Notes: generated from the letters alone by a model not told the origin. A stretch of 64,000 nucleotides of DNA from Pseudoflavonifractor sp050943825 (GCF_050943825.1 NZ_JBMNPX010000009.1:41770-105769), one strand, 5' to 3'. Shown: positions 53,473 through 62,062, counted from the stretch's first letter. A program made the numbers and translations.

Positions 53473-54855
53473 TTATTTGCTTCCGCCGGGAGCGGGGCAA
53501 ATGGGACAGGAACCGGCATCAAAGTCATTCTGGAAGGAAGTATCAATTTCCTGCATGAACTCGGTGGCATCCTTCTCCCCCAGCCACACGGCGTCCACCA
53601 CGCACATCAGGTCAAAGGCCTCGGCGGGCATGTAGGAAGAGTTGTAATAGCCGAAGTTGCCGGCATCGATGGCGGCGCAGGCCTCAGCCACGCCCTCCAT
53701 AAACATCTTGGACAGTCCCTCGAACTGGCTCATATCGATCTCGCTCAGGGTGGTCAGAGGCACCGCCCAGTAGCCGGGCCAGTCCTTGGCCATGGCGGTG
53801 ACGAAGTCGGTGGTCATCATCATGTCAAGGAACTCGGCACAGACATCCTTGTGCTCGGTCTTCTCGTTGATGGCCAGCAGACCGGTGGCGCCCACGGTGT
53901 AGGTGGCGGGGACATCGCCGACGGCGGGGAAGACGGTGAAGCCGAAGTTGTCGGCGTTCTCATCCACAGCGTAGGGCATCAGGTTCTGGATAAACTTGAG
54001 GGGGCCGAAGTAGAAGGGCGCCTTGCCCTCCGCCAGGAGCATAGCGGAGTCGGACCAGTCCAGAGAGAAGTAATCGGTGCCCAGGTAGCCCTTCTGGTAC
54101 CACTCGGCAGAGGTCTCAATGGCGCTCACCAGGGACTCGTCGGTCCAGGGAATCTCGTCCACCAGGGCCTTGTACACGTTGTCGGCGCCGCCGAAGGAGT
54201 TGAGGAACAGGGAGGTGTAGTCCTCATTGGTGGGCTGCCAGCCCTTGTTGCCGGTGACGGAGCCGTACATGCCCTTGGCAATGGCCTCGTCCATGGTGGC
54301 GGTCAGCTCATCCACGGTGGTGGGAACGGACCAGCCGTTCTCCTCCAGCACCTGCTTGTTGTACACCATGCCGATGATGTTCATGCCCATGGGCAGGGAG
54401 TACAGGGAGCCGTTGTACACGCCGGAGTCATACATGCAGCTGAGGATCTTGTCCTTCCAGCCGTACTTCTCAGCGTACTCGTCCAGGTTGGCGTACTTGC
54501 CGGCCTGGATGTAGGTCAGCGCCAGGGAGGGAGAGGATTCGTAGATGATGTCGGGACCTTCGTCGGCGGACAGGGCCACGGCCATGTCCTTGTTGACCGA
54601 GGAACGGTACTCAACGGTCATGTGGTAGCCGGGATGGGTCTCATTGAACTTGTCCACCAGGTTGGCGGCCATGGCGGCCTGCTGCTCGGAGGTGGAACCC
54701 CAGAACCACATGGACAGCTCTACGGTCTCGCCATTGCTTCCGCTGGGATTGCCGCTGGGGTCGCTGCTGCCGCTGGGCTGCTCACTGTTGCTGCAGCCAG
54801 CCAGAATGCCAAGACACATGACCAGTACCAACAAGAAACAGGATACTCTCTTCAT
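53473..54855 (-). CDS. Carbohydrate-type ABC transporter substrate-binding lipoprotein
   Basis: A 460-residue family 1 binding protein with signal peptide and lipobox LGILAGC (Cys about 20), followed by a Ser/Gly/Pro-rich linker (about 25-45). The mature domain opens VELSMWFWGSTSEQQAAMA. ATG 54855 is chosen because the lipoprotein signal begins there with AAAAGGGGAG upstream; an in-frame ATG at 54915 would add a basic leader. It is the first gene of the LacI-controlled operon and selects its substrate, perhaps a nucleoside- or ribosyl-type compound. Confidence 0.92.
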   Translation of the reverse strand: MKRVSCFLLVLVMCLGILAGCSNSEQPSGSSDPSGNPSGSNGETVELSMWFWGSTSEQQAAMAANLVDKFNETHPGYHMTVEYRSSVNKDMAVALSADEGPDIIYESSPSLALTYIQAGKYANLDEYAEKYGWKDKILSCMYDSGVYNGSLYSLPMGMNIIGMVYNKQVLEENGWSVPTTVDELTATMDEAIAKGMYGSVTGNKGWQPTNEDYTSLFLNSFGGADNVYKALVDEIPWTDESLVSAIETSAEWYQKGYLGTDYFSLDWSDSAMLLAEGKAPFYFGPLKFIQNLMPYAVDENADNFGFTVFPAVGDVPATYTVGATGLLAINEKTEHKDVCAEFLDMMMTTDFVTAMAKDWPGYWAVPLTTLSEIDMSQFEGLSKMFMEGVAEACAAIDAGNFGYYNSSYMPAEAFDLMCVVDAVWLGEKDATEFMQEIDTSFQNDFDAGSCPICPAPGGSK

Positions 54856-54874
54856 AGCTGCTACTCCCCTTTTG

Positions 54875-54887
54875 TTAAAACGTTTAT
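54875..54887. promoter_or_regulatory. Candidate LacI operator 1
   Basis: GTTAAAACGTTTA with palindromic core AAACGTTT (54878-54885). It lies between the promoter and the start of the ABC lipoprotein gene, a position suited to repression. Confidence 0.5.
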
Positions 54888-54927
54888 TCTTTTTGTGCGG
54901 TTTCCTCATCCGCACCTTACATTTAAA

Positions 54928-54956
54928 ATCCTAGCATCAAAACGGTCATATGTCAA
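54928..54956 (-). promoter_or_regulatory. Promoter of the nucleoside/ADP-ribosyl operon
   Basis: Minus strand TTGACA (54951-54956), 17 nt, TAGGAT (54928-54933). The spacer holds a partial operator (TCAAAACGGTCA, 54937-54948). The same TTGACA-17-TAGGAT pair occurs before murQ. Confidence 0.6.
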
Positions 54957-54967
54957 TCTTAAAATCA

Positions 54968-54979
54968 TTTACGTTAAAA
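54968..54979. promoter_or_regulatory. Candidate LacI operator 2
   Basis: TTTACGTTAAAA, the reverse-orientation form of the operator 1 core, lies just upstream of the operon -35. Confidence 0.4.
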
Positions 54980-55051
54980 ATATACATATATTTTTTGTCT
55001 TTTTTGGTCGTTTTGTACTTAATTTTCTTTTGCTCACCTCTCTGATTTTTT

Positions 55052-55063
55052 GATAAAACGTTA
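55052..55063. promoter_or_regulatory. Candidate LacI operator 3
   Basis: GATAAAACGTTA with core AACGTT (55057-55062) lies about 40 nt upstream of the lacI -35. Together the sites span the 375-bp AT-rich gap between the divergent genes; nothing else is seen in that gap. Confidence 0.45.
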
Positions 55064-55100
55064 ATTCAATCGTGTTTTTCGTTTTTTTCTCCAAAACAGA

Positions 55101-55129
55101 TTGCGTAACTCACCCATTTTGGCTATAAT
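55101..55129 (+). promoter_or_regulatory. Sigma-A promoter of the lacI-type gene
   Basis: TTGCGT (55101-55106), 17 nt, TATAAT (55124-55129). The leader to the TTG start is about 95 nt. Confidence 0.75.
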
Positions 55130-55230
55130 GTGTCTATCACACTTTCACCTTGTACCGCTGGTATCGGACTGCAAAGGCTGTTTCCCTCCCCACCGGCGGC
55201 GCGTTCAACCCACAGGATGGAGGCATTCTT

Positions 55231-56274
55231 TTGGCTTGTACAATTCGTGATATCGCCAGGGCAGCCGGCGTCTCTGTCACCACTGTGTCTCTGGTGCTGC
55301 GAGGAAAGGAATGCCGCATTTCCGAGGAGACCAGGGCCAAGGTCCAGCAGACGGCCAGAGAGATGAACTATGTCCCCAATCAGGTGGCCGTCTCTCTGGT
55401 CACCAAGAAAACCAACACCATCGGTCTTGTCTACTCCGACATGCTCAACCCCTTCTATGCCGAGATGGCTGTCGGACTGGAGCGCAGCGCCCGTCTCCAC
55501 GAGTACGGCCTGCTCATCTGCAACTGCGACGAGCAGGTGGAGCGGTGTATTGACAACATCTCCCTGCTGGAGAGCCGGTGCATTGACGGCTTTGTGCTCC
55601 AGCCGCCGGAGACCATCAACGCCAGTCCCTCCAAGCTGCACGCCCTTCAGGAAAAGCTGAAGGCCTGCTCCACTCCCTACGTGATTCTGGACCGGGCTAT
55701 CCACGATGTGTACCACGACTATGTGGCCGCCGACCACCAGCTGGGCGGGCGTCTGGCTGCGGAGTATCTGGTCCGGCTGGGCCACACCAGAATTGGCTGC
55801 ATCACCGGCTCCCTGTCGGACTACGGTTCAAAGCGTCGTCTGGCCGGGTACCGTGAGGTGCTGGAGGCCCACAACATCCCCTATGATCCAAGTCTTGTCT
55901 ACGAGGGACTCTACCAGATTGAATCAGGTTATCGGGGCGCCTGTGAGCTGCTGAAAAAGGATATCACCGCCATTTTTGCCTTCAGCGACCTGATTGCCGT
56001 CGGTGTGCAGCGGGCGGCGGCAGAGTTCGGCGTATCCATCCCCCACGACCTCTCCCTGGTGGGTTACGACGACAGCTCCATTGCCCACCTGTGCTCCGTC
56101 CCTCTCACCACCATCCGCCAGCCCACCGAGCTCATCGGGCGGCAGGCCTGCGAAATTCTGCTCTCCCGCATCAAGAACCCCTCCGCTGAGCATACGGACT
56201 ACTTCTACCCGCCCGCACTCATCCAGCGCAGCTCCTGCTCCCTCCCCAGATCCAATCCCGCTCCCCTGCTATGA
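55231..56274 (+). CDS. LacI-family transcriptional regulator
   Basis: A 347-residue repressor with the N-terminal HTH (TIRDIARAAGVSVTTVSLVLRG, from residue 4) and a periplasmic-binding-like effector domain ending in the family's SLVGYDDSSIAHL and TTIRQPTELIG motifs. The TTG at 55231 is chosen: it lies 8 nt after GGAGG and puts the HTH at the extreme N-terminus as in the family, whereas the ATG at 55150 would add 27 unrelated residues. It is divergent from the ABC/nucleosidase operon, with AAAACGTT-type operators between, and most likely represses it. The inducer is unknown. Confidence 0.88.
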   Translation: MACTIRDIARAAGVSVTTVSLVLRGKECRISEETRAKVQQTAREMNYVPNQVAVSLVTKKTNTIGLVYSDMLNPFYAEMAVGLERSARLHEYGLLICNCDEQVERCIDNISLLESRCIDGFVLQPPETINASPSKLHALQEKLKACSTPYVILDRAIHDVYHDYVAADHQLGGRLAAEYLVRLGHTRIGCITGSLSDYGSKRRLAGYREVLEAHNIPYDPSLVYEGLYQIESGYRGACELLKKDITAIFAFSDLIAVGVQRAAAEFGVSIPHDLSLVGYDDSSIAHLCSVPLTTIRQPTELIGRQACEILLSRIKNPSAEHTDYFYPPALIQRSSCSLPRSNPAPLL

Positions 56275-56278
56275 GCAT

Positions 56279-56320
56279 AAAAAGCCGGGGCACTCCTGAA
56301 GGAGTGCCCCGGCTTTTTTC
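56279..56320. terminator. Bidirectional intrinsic terminator
   Basis: AAGCCGGGGCACTCC pairs with GGAGTGCCCCGGCTT around TGAA, with A and T runs on the two sides. It serves both the lacI gene and the convergent MurNAc operon. Confidence 0.95.
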
Positions 56321-56337
56321 TTCCGAAACAGCTTGTC

Positions 56338-57066
56338 TTACAGCTTGGACAGGGCCGCCTTGTCCGCCACCAGGGTCACATCGGGGTGGAGCTGCAGGAT
56401 GGAGGCGGGCAGCTGGGGATTCACAGGGCCCTTCACCATGCCGTACACGGCGTCCGCCTTGTCGGCGCCGCTGGCCACCATCACAATCTTCCTGGCACCC
56501 ATGATCACGCCGATGCCCATGGTCAGAGCCTGGCGGGGCACCTCGTCCCGGGAGGCAAAGAACCGGGCGTTGGCCTCAATGGTGCTCTCGGTCAGGTCCA
56601 CCACATGGGTGGGCACCACGAACTCATCGCAGGGCTCGTTGAAGCCGATGTGGCCGTTGCGCCCCACGCCCAGCAGCTGCAGGTCGGCGCAGCCCAGGCT
56701 GCGGACAAAGGCGTCGTACCGGGCGCACTCGGCCTCGGCGTCCTCGGCCAGGCCGTTGGGCACGTGGGTGCACTCGGGGTGCACGTCGATATGGTCAAAC
56801 AGGTTGTGCTGCATGAAGTAGCGGTAGCTCTGGTCGTGGGCGCCGGACAGGCCCTTGTACTCGTCCAGGTTCACGGTGGTCACGCCGGCAAAAGAGAGTT
56901 TGCCCGCCTTGTACCGCTCCACCAGACGCTGGTAGGTGCCCACGGGAGAGGACCCGGTGGCCAGGCCCAGCACGCACTCGGGCTTCACAATCACCTGAGC
57001 GGCAATGATACGGGCCGCCTTTTCGCTCATCTCATCATAATTCTCTGCTGCATAAATGCGAATCAT
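56338..57066 (-). CDS. nagB: Glucosamine-6-phosphate deaminase
   Basis: A 242-residue enzyme converting glucosamine-6-phosphate to fructose-6-phosphate and ammonia. Typical motifs are LATGSSPVGTYQRLVE (about 35), TVNLDEY (about 64) and GVGRNGHIGFNEP (about 127-139, the catalytic His). Length equals that of Bacillus-type NagB. It is the last gene of the MurNAc operon and feeds the amino sugar into glycolysis. The deacetylase NagA needed in between is not in the window. Confidence 0.95.
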   Translation of the reverse strand: MIRIYAAENYDEMSEKAARIIAAQVIVKPECVLGLATGSSPVGTYQRLVERYKAGKLSFAGVTTVNLDEYKGLSGAHDQSYRYFMQHNLFDHIDVHPECTHVPNGLAEDAEAECARYDAFVRSLGCADLQLLGVGRNGHIGFNEPCDEFVVPTHVVDLTESTIEANARFFASRDEVPRQALTMGIGVIMGARKIVMVASGADKADAVYGMVKGPVNPQLPASILQLHPDVTLVADKAALSKL

Positions 57067-57112
57067 GGCATATTTCTCCTTTTATATTTTATGTTGTGTC
57101 CTCCGGAGCGGC

Positions 57113-57952
57113 TCACTGTCCGCCCAAAATATATCGCTCAATGGCCATGGCAGCGCCCTCCTCCATGTTGGAGGCGGTCACCGCGTCCGCCGCGTCCTTG
57201 ACCTCCTGGGCTGCGCTCTCCATGGCCACGCCCAGGGCTGCGGCTTTGAGCATGGGGATGTCGTTGCCGCTGTCGCCGATGGCCATGGTGCGGGCCGGGT
57301 CAGCGCCCAGAAGCCGGCAGGCCGTCAGCATCCCGTTGGCCTTGGTGGCCAGGCTGTGGGTGACCTCCACACTCTGGGGGCTGGACCAGGCAAAGGAGAT
57401 GGGGGCTCCGGCCAGAAGCCGCTCCGCCTCCGCCCTCAGCCCACAGGGGATGTAGGGCAGGTTGACCTTGTCCAGGGCCAGATCGGGCTGTTCCAGCACC
57501 GCATCCAGGCTGGGCACCTCCTGCCCCCGTGTCGTGAGGATGTTGTTCAGGTGGAACCGGAGGTCCTCCCCGTGCTCCCGCTGCATATTCCAACTCTCCC
57601 GGGTGAGATAGAGCCGTCCGCCTGCGGAGAGCTCCACCGGCAGGCCCAGGCTGGCGGCAATTTCCATCACTTGCCGGGCCGTGTCCGTCTCAATATAATG
57701 GGCCTCCAGCAGCTCACCAGTGCGGAGCCGGCGGACCTCGCCGCCGTTGCACAGGACGCACAGGTCCTCCCAGTCCGCGCCGGTGTGGACGGCAGGCGGC
57801 AGCATGGCGTACTGCCGTCCGGTGGTTGGCACAATGGCCACACCCCTCCGGGCCGCCGCGTCCAGGGCGGCGTACAGCCGGGGGCTGAAGGTCTTGCGGT
57901 CATCCAGAAGGGCGGTCCCGTCCAGATCCATGGCCAGCAGGGAAATCTCCAT
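57113..57952 (-). CDS. Cof-type HAD-IIB family phosphatase
   Basis: A 279-residue HAD hydrolase with motif I AMDLDGTALLDD (catalytic Asp pair), motif II Thr in VPTTGRQ, and motif III/IV KANGML...MAIGDSGNDIPML. The cap is the Cof/IIB type, which removes phosphate from sugar phosphates or flavin intermediates. It lies between mupG and nagB in the amino sugar operon, so a role in phosphosugar detoxification is plausible but unproven. Confidence 0.88.
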   Translation of the reverse strand: MEISLLAMDLDGTALLDDRKTFSPRLYAALDAAARRGVAIVPTTGRQYAMLPPAVHTGADWEDLCVLCNGGEVRRLRTGELLEAHYIETDTARQVMEIAASLGLPVELSAGGRLYLTRESWNMQREHGEDLRFHLNNILTTRGQEVPSLDAVLEQPDLALDKVNLPYIPCGLRAEAERLLAGAPISFAWSSPQSVEVTHSLATKANGMLTACRLLGADPARTMAIGDSGNDIPMLKAAALGVAMESAAQEVKDAADAVTASNMEEGAAMAIERYILGGQ

Positions 57953-58042
57953 AGGGGCACCTCATTTTCGCAGAATACGGGACAGCGTCCCGGCACAGCA
58001 TACCATCTTTTCCCCCGCGCCGCAACCGGCCCGGGGCATAAA

Positions 58043-58079
58043 GCAGGCCGCAGGCTCCCTTCCGGGGCCCGCGGCCTGC
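58043..58079. terminator. GC-rich hairpin between mupG and the HAD gene
   Basis: GCAGGCCGC (58043-58051) pairs with GCGGCCTGC (58071-58079), with partial pairing inside the loop. Only a short TTT follows on the minus strand, so it may reduce rather than stop read-through to nagB. Confidence 0.5.
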
Positions 58080-58099
58080 TGTTGTCCGTGCGGAAATCT

Positions 58100-59155
58100 T
58101 CAGTCCCGGGTCAGGACAAATTTCTCTCCTCTGCGGACACAGTCCGCCAGAAGAAGCCAGGGCTCCTCCACCCGGCCAATCACGTTGACCCGGTTGTCCG
58201 CCGGCAGGTCGGAGCGGACCAGCTGCACCTCACCGGAGTAGCGGCCGTAGCCGTCGTTGTCCACGGTGATGCTGCCCCTTGTCCGGGGCAGGCAGTTTTG
58301 GGGCGTCACCTGTCTGCCGAAGCAGGAGTACTCTCTGGACTCGGCAAGTCGGATGAGCCGGGAGGGGGAATCGGGCCGGTTGGTAAAGACCCGGCCGTAC
58401 AGCCATTGCGCCTCGGGTGCAAGCTGAGCGGGCAGCTCCAGCACTCCATCCCGGCAGAACCGGAGAATGCGCGCCCGCTCCCGGGGTGAAATGCCCGGGT
58501 CGCCTACAAAGACGCCGTCCACGCCCAGACGGACTGCCAGATCGGCAAAGCAGGCCGAAGGGGGCATGCCTCTATGCCGCTCCAGTGTGGGCAGGCCCGC
58601 GTGAATGGGACCCCGCAGCGTCCCGTCGCCGGGGATGAAAGCCAGCACCTTCAGCCCGGCCGCCCGGAGCGCCTTTGTGCGCTCCAAAAAGAAGTCGTCG
58701 TCCAGGCCGGTCTCAGGCCGGGGGTAGAAGTTGTGCATGGCCATCACCAGGGGCCCGGCAGCGGCAATGCGCTCCGCGTCCTCCGGGCTGGTGGTGGAGG
58801 CGTTGACCACCACAGGGATGCGGGCCGCCAGGCCGGCAATCTCCTCTGCAGAGAAGCCGTAGTCCACCCGCAGAGCCCAGATACCCAGCCGTTCGGCCAG
58901 CCGGATCAGATCCGGCTGGCCGAACTGGGCCACTGTTTTTGTGGATACATCCGCGATAATCCGAAAATCCCGGGCGCTGAGCCACCGGCAGGCCTCCTCT
59001 GCCCGGCGGCAGTAGTCCGCCGAGAACTCCTCGCTGATGTGGAGGGAGAGGAACACGGCCGCGCCGCTGCCTGCGAGGGTCTCCAGTTCCTCCCGCTGCT
59101 GCTCAAAGGAGGTCAGGTAGACCGAATAGCCCAGTGACTCAGGCCGCGGCCACAT
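58100..59155 (-). CDS. mupG: MupG-like 6-phospho-N-acetylmuramidase (DUF871 TIM barrel)
   Basis: A 351-residue protein with an N-terminal TIM barrel (about 8-230: LGYSVYLTSFEQQREEL, then FRIIADVSTKTV and NASTTSPEDAE) and a C-terminal beta domain (about 245-351), the layout of DUF871/MupG. MupG of Staphylococcus aureus splits phosphorylated MurNAc-GlcNAc inside the cell. Context is the same here: it overlaps murP by 17 nt and lies downstream of murQ. The true start may be slightly later, near the LGYSVYL stretch. Confidence 0.85.
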   Translation of the reverse strand: MWPRPESLGYSVYLTSFEQQREELETLAGSGAAVFLSLHISEEFSADYCRRAEEACRWLSARDFRIIADVSTKTVAQFGQPDLIRLAERLGIWALRVDYGFSAEEIAGLAARIPVVVNASTTSPEDAERIAAAGPLVMAMHNFYPRPETGLDDDFFLERTKALRAAGLKVLAFIPGDGTLRGPIHAGLPTLERHRGMPPSACFADLAVRLGVDGVFVGDPGISPRERARILRFCRDGVLELPAQLAPEAQWLYGRVFTNRPDSPSRLIRLAESREYSCFGRQVTPQNCLPRTRGSITVDNDGYGRYSGEVQLVRSDLPADNRVNVIGRVEEPWLLLADCVRRGEKFVLTRD

Positions 59156-60596
59156 CCTGATCCTTGATGCCGAACCAGGTGAAGATAAAGCCCATGATGT
59201 AGCTGATCACCAGGCCGATGAGGAAGTAGACGATGGACACGATAGCGCTGTTGGGGCCGGCGGTCATGACGAAGATGCCCAGCAGGCCGGAGGGGCCCCA
59301 GGTGGTGGCAGCCACCTGCATCAGCATGACGAAGGCGCCGCCGAAGCCGGCGCCCAGGCCGGCGGTGAAGAAGGGCTTGCCCATGGGGAGGGTGACGCCG
59401 TAGATGAGGGGCTCACCCACGCCCAGGATACCGGCAGGCAGAGCGCCGCCGATGACCTGGCGCAGACGGTGGTTGCCGGTGCGCTTGGCCTTGATGGAGA
59501 GCGCGATGGCAGCGCCCACCTGGCCGGCGCCGGCCATGGCCAGGGCGGGATACAGGGTGACATAGCCGAAGGCCTCAAGCTGGACAGTGTACAGAGCCAC
59601 CAGGCCGTGGTGCATGCCCATGGCCACCATGGGCAGGAACAGGGCGGCGCCCAGATAACCGGCGACCATACGGACCACGGGGTTGGTGCTCATGGCCACG
59701 ACCTCGACCGCCTTGCACAGGCCGGTGGAGATGAGGCCGGTGATGGGCATGACGATGAGGATGTAGGGGATCAGGGTGATGATGAGGGTCAGAATGGGGG
59801 TGAAGCAGATGTCCACGGCGTCGGGCATCTTGCTGCGGATGGCCTTCTCAATCTTGCACATGACCCACACGCCGATGATGACGGCCAGCACACCGCCGCG
59901 GCCGGCACGGAGGATGGCGTCAAGGGGCTGGGCCTCGTTGTACAGGCCCACAATCTTGGAAATGGCGTCGATGTTGCCCAGAGTGGTGATCATACCGACC
60001 ATGCCGCCCAGGATGGGGGTGCCGCCGAACTTCTCGGCAGCGCGGTAGCCGGCCCAGGCAGTGATGTAGGTCATGAAGGCGGTGTTGATGAGGCTGAGCA
60101 GGTTATAGATGATGGCCAGGACGGAGTTCTCAGCGTAGGTGGGAACCGCCTGGGCCAGCAGGGTGGCCAGACCGGAGCAGATACCGGCGGCGATAACGCC
60201 GGGAATCAGGGGCACGAAGATCTCGCCCAGGGTCTTGAGCATGGACTTGATCTTGCTCTCCTTCTGAGCGCCCTTGATGGCGGCCTTGTTGGCCTTCCAG
60301 TCGCTGCTGGCGGACACGCCGGCGTCGCCGCTCTCAGCGGAGACGGGAATGCCCATGTCCTTGTAGATGTCGGCCACCTTGCGGCACTTGCCGGGGCCGA
60401 CAACGACCTCCACATAGCCGGGGTTGTCGTGGACCAGACCCAGAACGCCCTCCACGTTCTTCAGCGCGGCGTCCTGAATGGCGCTGTCATCCTTGACATG
60501 GATGCGGACGCGGGTCATGCAGTTGGTGGCGCTGACGACGTTGCTTCTGCCGCCGACCAACTCCAGGATCTTGCTGGAAAGTTCCTGATTTGTCAT
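59139..60596 (-). CDS. murP: PTS EIIBC component, MurNAc type (MurP)
   Basis: A 485-residue membrane protein that imports and phosphorylates its sugar. The EIIB domain (about 1-80) has the phosphorylated cysteine in SATNCMTRV (Cys26); the EIIC domain (about 115-475) has about ten membrane segments. It has no EIIA domain and must use a separate EIIA of the glucose type, which is encoded divergently at 62109. The neighbours MurQ and MupG point to MurNAc or MurNAc-GlcNAc as substrate. Confidence 0.9.
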   Translation of the reverse strand: MTNQELSSKILELVGGRSNVVSATNCMTRVRIHVKDDSAIQDAALKNVEGVLGLVHDNPGYVEVVVGPGKCRKVADIYKDMGIPVSAESGDAGVSASSDWKANKAAIKGAQKESKIKSMLKTLGEIFVPLIPGVIAAGICSGLATLLAQAVPTYAENSVLAIIYNLLSLINTAFMTYITAWAGYRAAEKFGGTPILGGMVGMITTLGNIDAISKIVGLYNEAQPLDAILRAGRGGVLAVIIGVWVMCKIEKAIRSKMPDAVDICFTPILTLIITLIPYILIVMPITGLISTGLCKAVEVVAMSTNPVVRMVAGYLGAALFLPMVAMGMHHGLVALYTVQLEAFGYVTLYPALAMAGAGQVGAAIALSIKAKRTGNHRLRQVIGGALPAGILGVGEPLIYGVTLPMGKPFFTAGLGAGFGGAFVMLMQVAATTWGPSGLLGIFVMTAGPNSAIVSIVYFLIGLVISYIMGFIFTWFGIKDQDVAAA

Positions 60597-60706
60597 GTTA
60601 CACCTCTCCTTTTTCTATTGGGGTTACACACAATCGTTCCGCTGGGCGGAACGCAAAAACAGCCCCCAGGCTGTTCTCGCCATAAGTACCTGACCGGCTT
60701 CCGGCC

Positions 60707-61603
60707 TTACTGAATGGCCTCGCGGACATGGCCTCTGGCCTTGTCCAGGCGGGCCTTGGCCTCCTCGGCATCGCAGTTGGCCAGAATCATGGTGATGGCG
60801 GTCTTCACGCTGCCGCCGGCCGCCGCAATGGTGGCCTTGGCGGTGTCACGGTCCACGCCGGTGGCCTCCATGACAATCTTCTCAGCCCGGACGTGGAGCT
60901 TCTCGTTGGTCTGCATTACGTCCACCATCAGGTTCTGATAGGCCTTGCCCACACCCACCATGGTGGCGGTGGAGATCATGTTCAGGATCAGCTTCTGCGC
61001 GGTGCCCGCCTTGAGCCGGGTGGAGCCGGTGAGCACCTCGGGGCCAACCACCACCTCGATGGCCAGGTCGGCAGCCTGGCCCACGGCGGAGCCGGCATTA
61101 CAGGAGATGGCCACAGTGCGGCAGCCCAGCTCCCGGGCATAGTCCAGGCCGCCCAGCACGTAGGGGGTGCGGCCGCTGGCGGCGATGCCCACCACCAGAT
61201 CGTCCTTGCTCAGATTGTGGGCCTTCAGATCATCCCGGCCCAGGTCCCGGCTGTCCTCAGCGCCCTCAACCGCCTTGATAAAGGCCTTCTCGCCGCCGGC
61301 GATGAGGCCCACCACCAGGTCAGGAGAAACGCCGAAGGTGGGAGGACACTCGGCGGCATCCAGCACGCCCAGCCGGCCGCTGGTGCCGGCGCCCATGTAA
61401 AACAGCCGTCCGCCCTTCTCCAGGGAGTCGATGGCCCACTCCACCGCTTTGGCGATGTTGGGCAGCAGAGGCTCAATGGCCTGGGGGACTCTGGCGTCCT
61501 CCCGGTTCATGGCCGTCACAACCTCCAGCGGGGTCATGGTATCCAGATTCATGGTGGCCTGATTGCGGGTCTCCGTGGTCATTGCGTCCAGATTTAAATT
61601 CAA
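60707..61603 (-). CDS. murQ: N-acetylmuramic acid-6-phosphate etherase
   Basis: A 298-residue SIS-fold etherase that removes D-lactate from MurNAc-6-phosphate to give GlcNAc-6-phosphate. Signatures: YMGAGTSGRLGVLDAAECPPTFG (about 69-91) and the GIAASGRTPYVLGGL loop. The start is TTG at 61603, exactly 7 nt after AAGGAGA; the first ATG would delete 7 residues and has no ribosome binding site. It leads the operon murQ-murP-mupG-HAD-nagB. The 110-nt gap to murP shows no hairpin of note. Confidence 0.94.
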   Translation of the reverse strand: MNLNLDAMTTETRNQATMNLDTMTPLEVVTAMNREDARVPQAIEPLLPNIAKAVEWAIDSLEKGGRLFYMGAGTSGRLGVLDAAECPPTFGVSPDLVVGLIAGGEKAFIKAVEGAEDSRDLGRDDLKAHNLSKDDLVVGIAASGRTPYVLGGLDYARELGCRTVAISCNAGSAVGQAADLAIEVVVGPEVLTGSTRLKAGTAQKLILNMISTATMVGVGKAYQNLMVDVMQTNEKLHVRAEKIVMEATGVDRDTAKATIAAAGGSVKTAITMILANCDAEEAKARLDKARGHVREAIQ

Positions 61604-61728
61604 CGCCCATTCTCCTTCCGCGCCTGAGTGGAGCCGGTGGTGCGTTCCGCTCCCATCTCCTCTCAGCCCGTCCGAAAGCCGGGAGGAGAAATCATATTAT
61701 TGCAAGCAACAGCCTTCGCTGTGCATTC

Positions 61729-61757
61729 ATCCTAATAAATACTGCATTTCATGTCAA
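61729..61757 (-). promoter_or_regulatory. Promoter of the murQ operon
   Basis: Minus strand TTGACA (61752-61757), 17 nt, TAGGAT (61729-61734). The leader to the TTG start is about 120 nt. Confidence 0.6.
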
Positions 61758-61823
61758 TTATTTGAGCAGTTTATGGCACATTGTTTCGCTAACTGGCTTC
61801 TTTTCTTCCTAATCCATCATTTT

Positions 61824-61917
61824 GATGAAACTTTCCTGGATGAAAACTTTCGAATTGTCTGATATGCACATATATTTCGAAAAAAGTTTTATTTTTTTAC
61901 TTGACACATGAAACTTT
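61824..61917. promoter_or_regulatory. Three GATGAAA(A)CTTT operator-like repeats
   Basis: GATGAAACTTT (61824-61834), GATGAAAACTTT (61840-61851) and CATGAAACTTT (61907-61917) recur between the divergent murQ and PTS operons. The third lies in the spacer of the PTS promoter, where a bound repressor would block RNA polymerase. GAAA/TTTC dyads are of the kind bound by RpiR/MurR regulators (inference); no such gene is adjacent. Confidence 0.5.
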
Positions 61918-61929
61918 AGTTGCTATACT
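61901..61929 (+). promoter_or_regulatory. Strong sigma-A promoter of the EIIA-HPr-EI operon
   Basis: A perfect TTGACA (61901-61906), 17 nt, TATACT (61924-61929). The transcript should start near 61936, leaving a leader of about 170 nt before the EIIA ATG. Confidence 0.8.
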
Positions 61930-61981
61930 GTGCTCGCAAGCAAAAGTTGAATACAATAGCCGCCTGAGTTTTGTGCGTTCT

Positions 61982-62062
61982 GACGTCCGATCTGGAAAGT
62001 CCTCTGTGCCGGGGCATTGTCCCCGGAAGAGTTCTGTCCGGAGGGACGTCTTTTATTTTTTT
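61982..62062 (+). ncRNA. Structured leader with intrinsic-terminator form before the PTS operon
   Basis: GACGTCC (61982-61988) can pair with GGACGTC (62044-62050), enclosing a CCGGGG/CCCCGG hairpin (62009-62026) and a small GTCC/GGAC stem that competes for the same 3' strand. TCTTTTATTTTTTT (62050-62063) follows directly. Stem plus T-run in a 5' leader suggests conditional termination. The sequence does not look like a T-box or a LicT/GlcT RAT site. What it senses is unknown. Confidence 0.5.
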
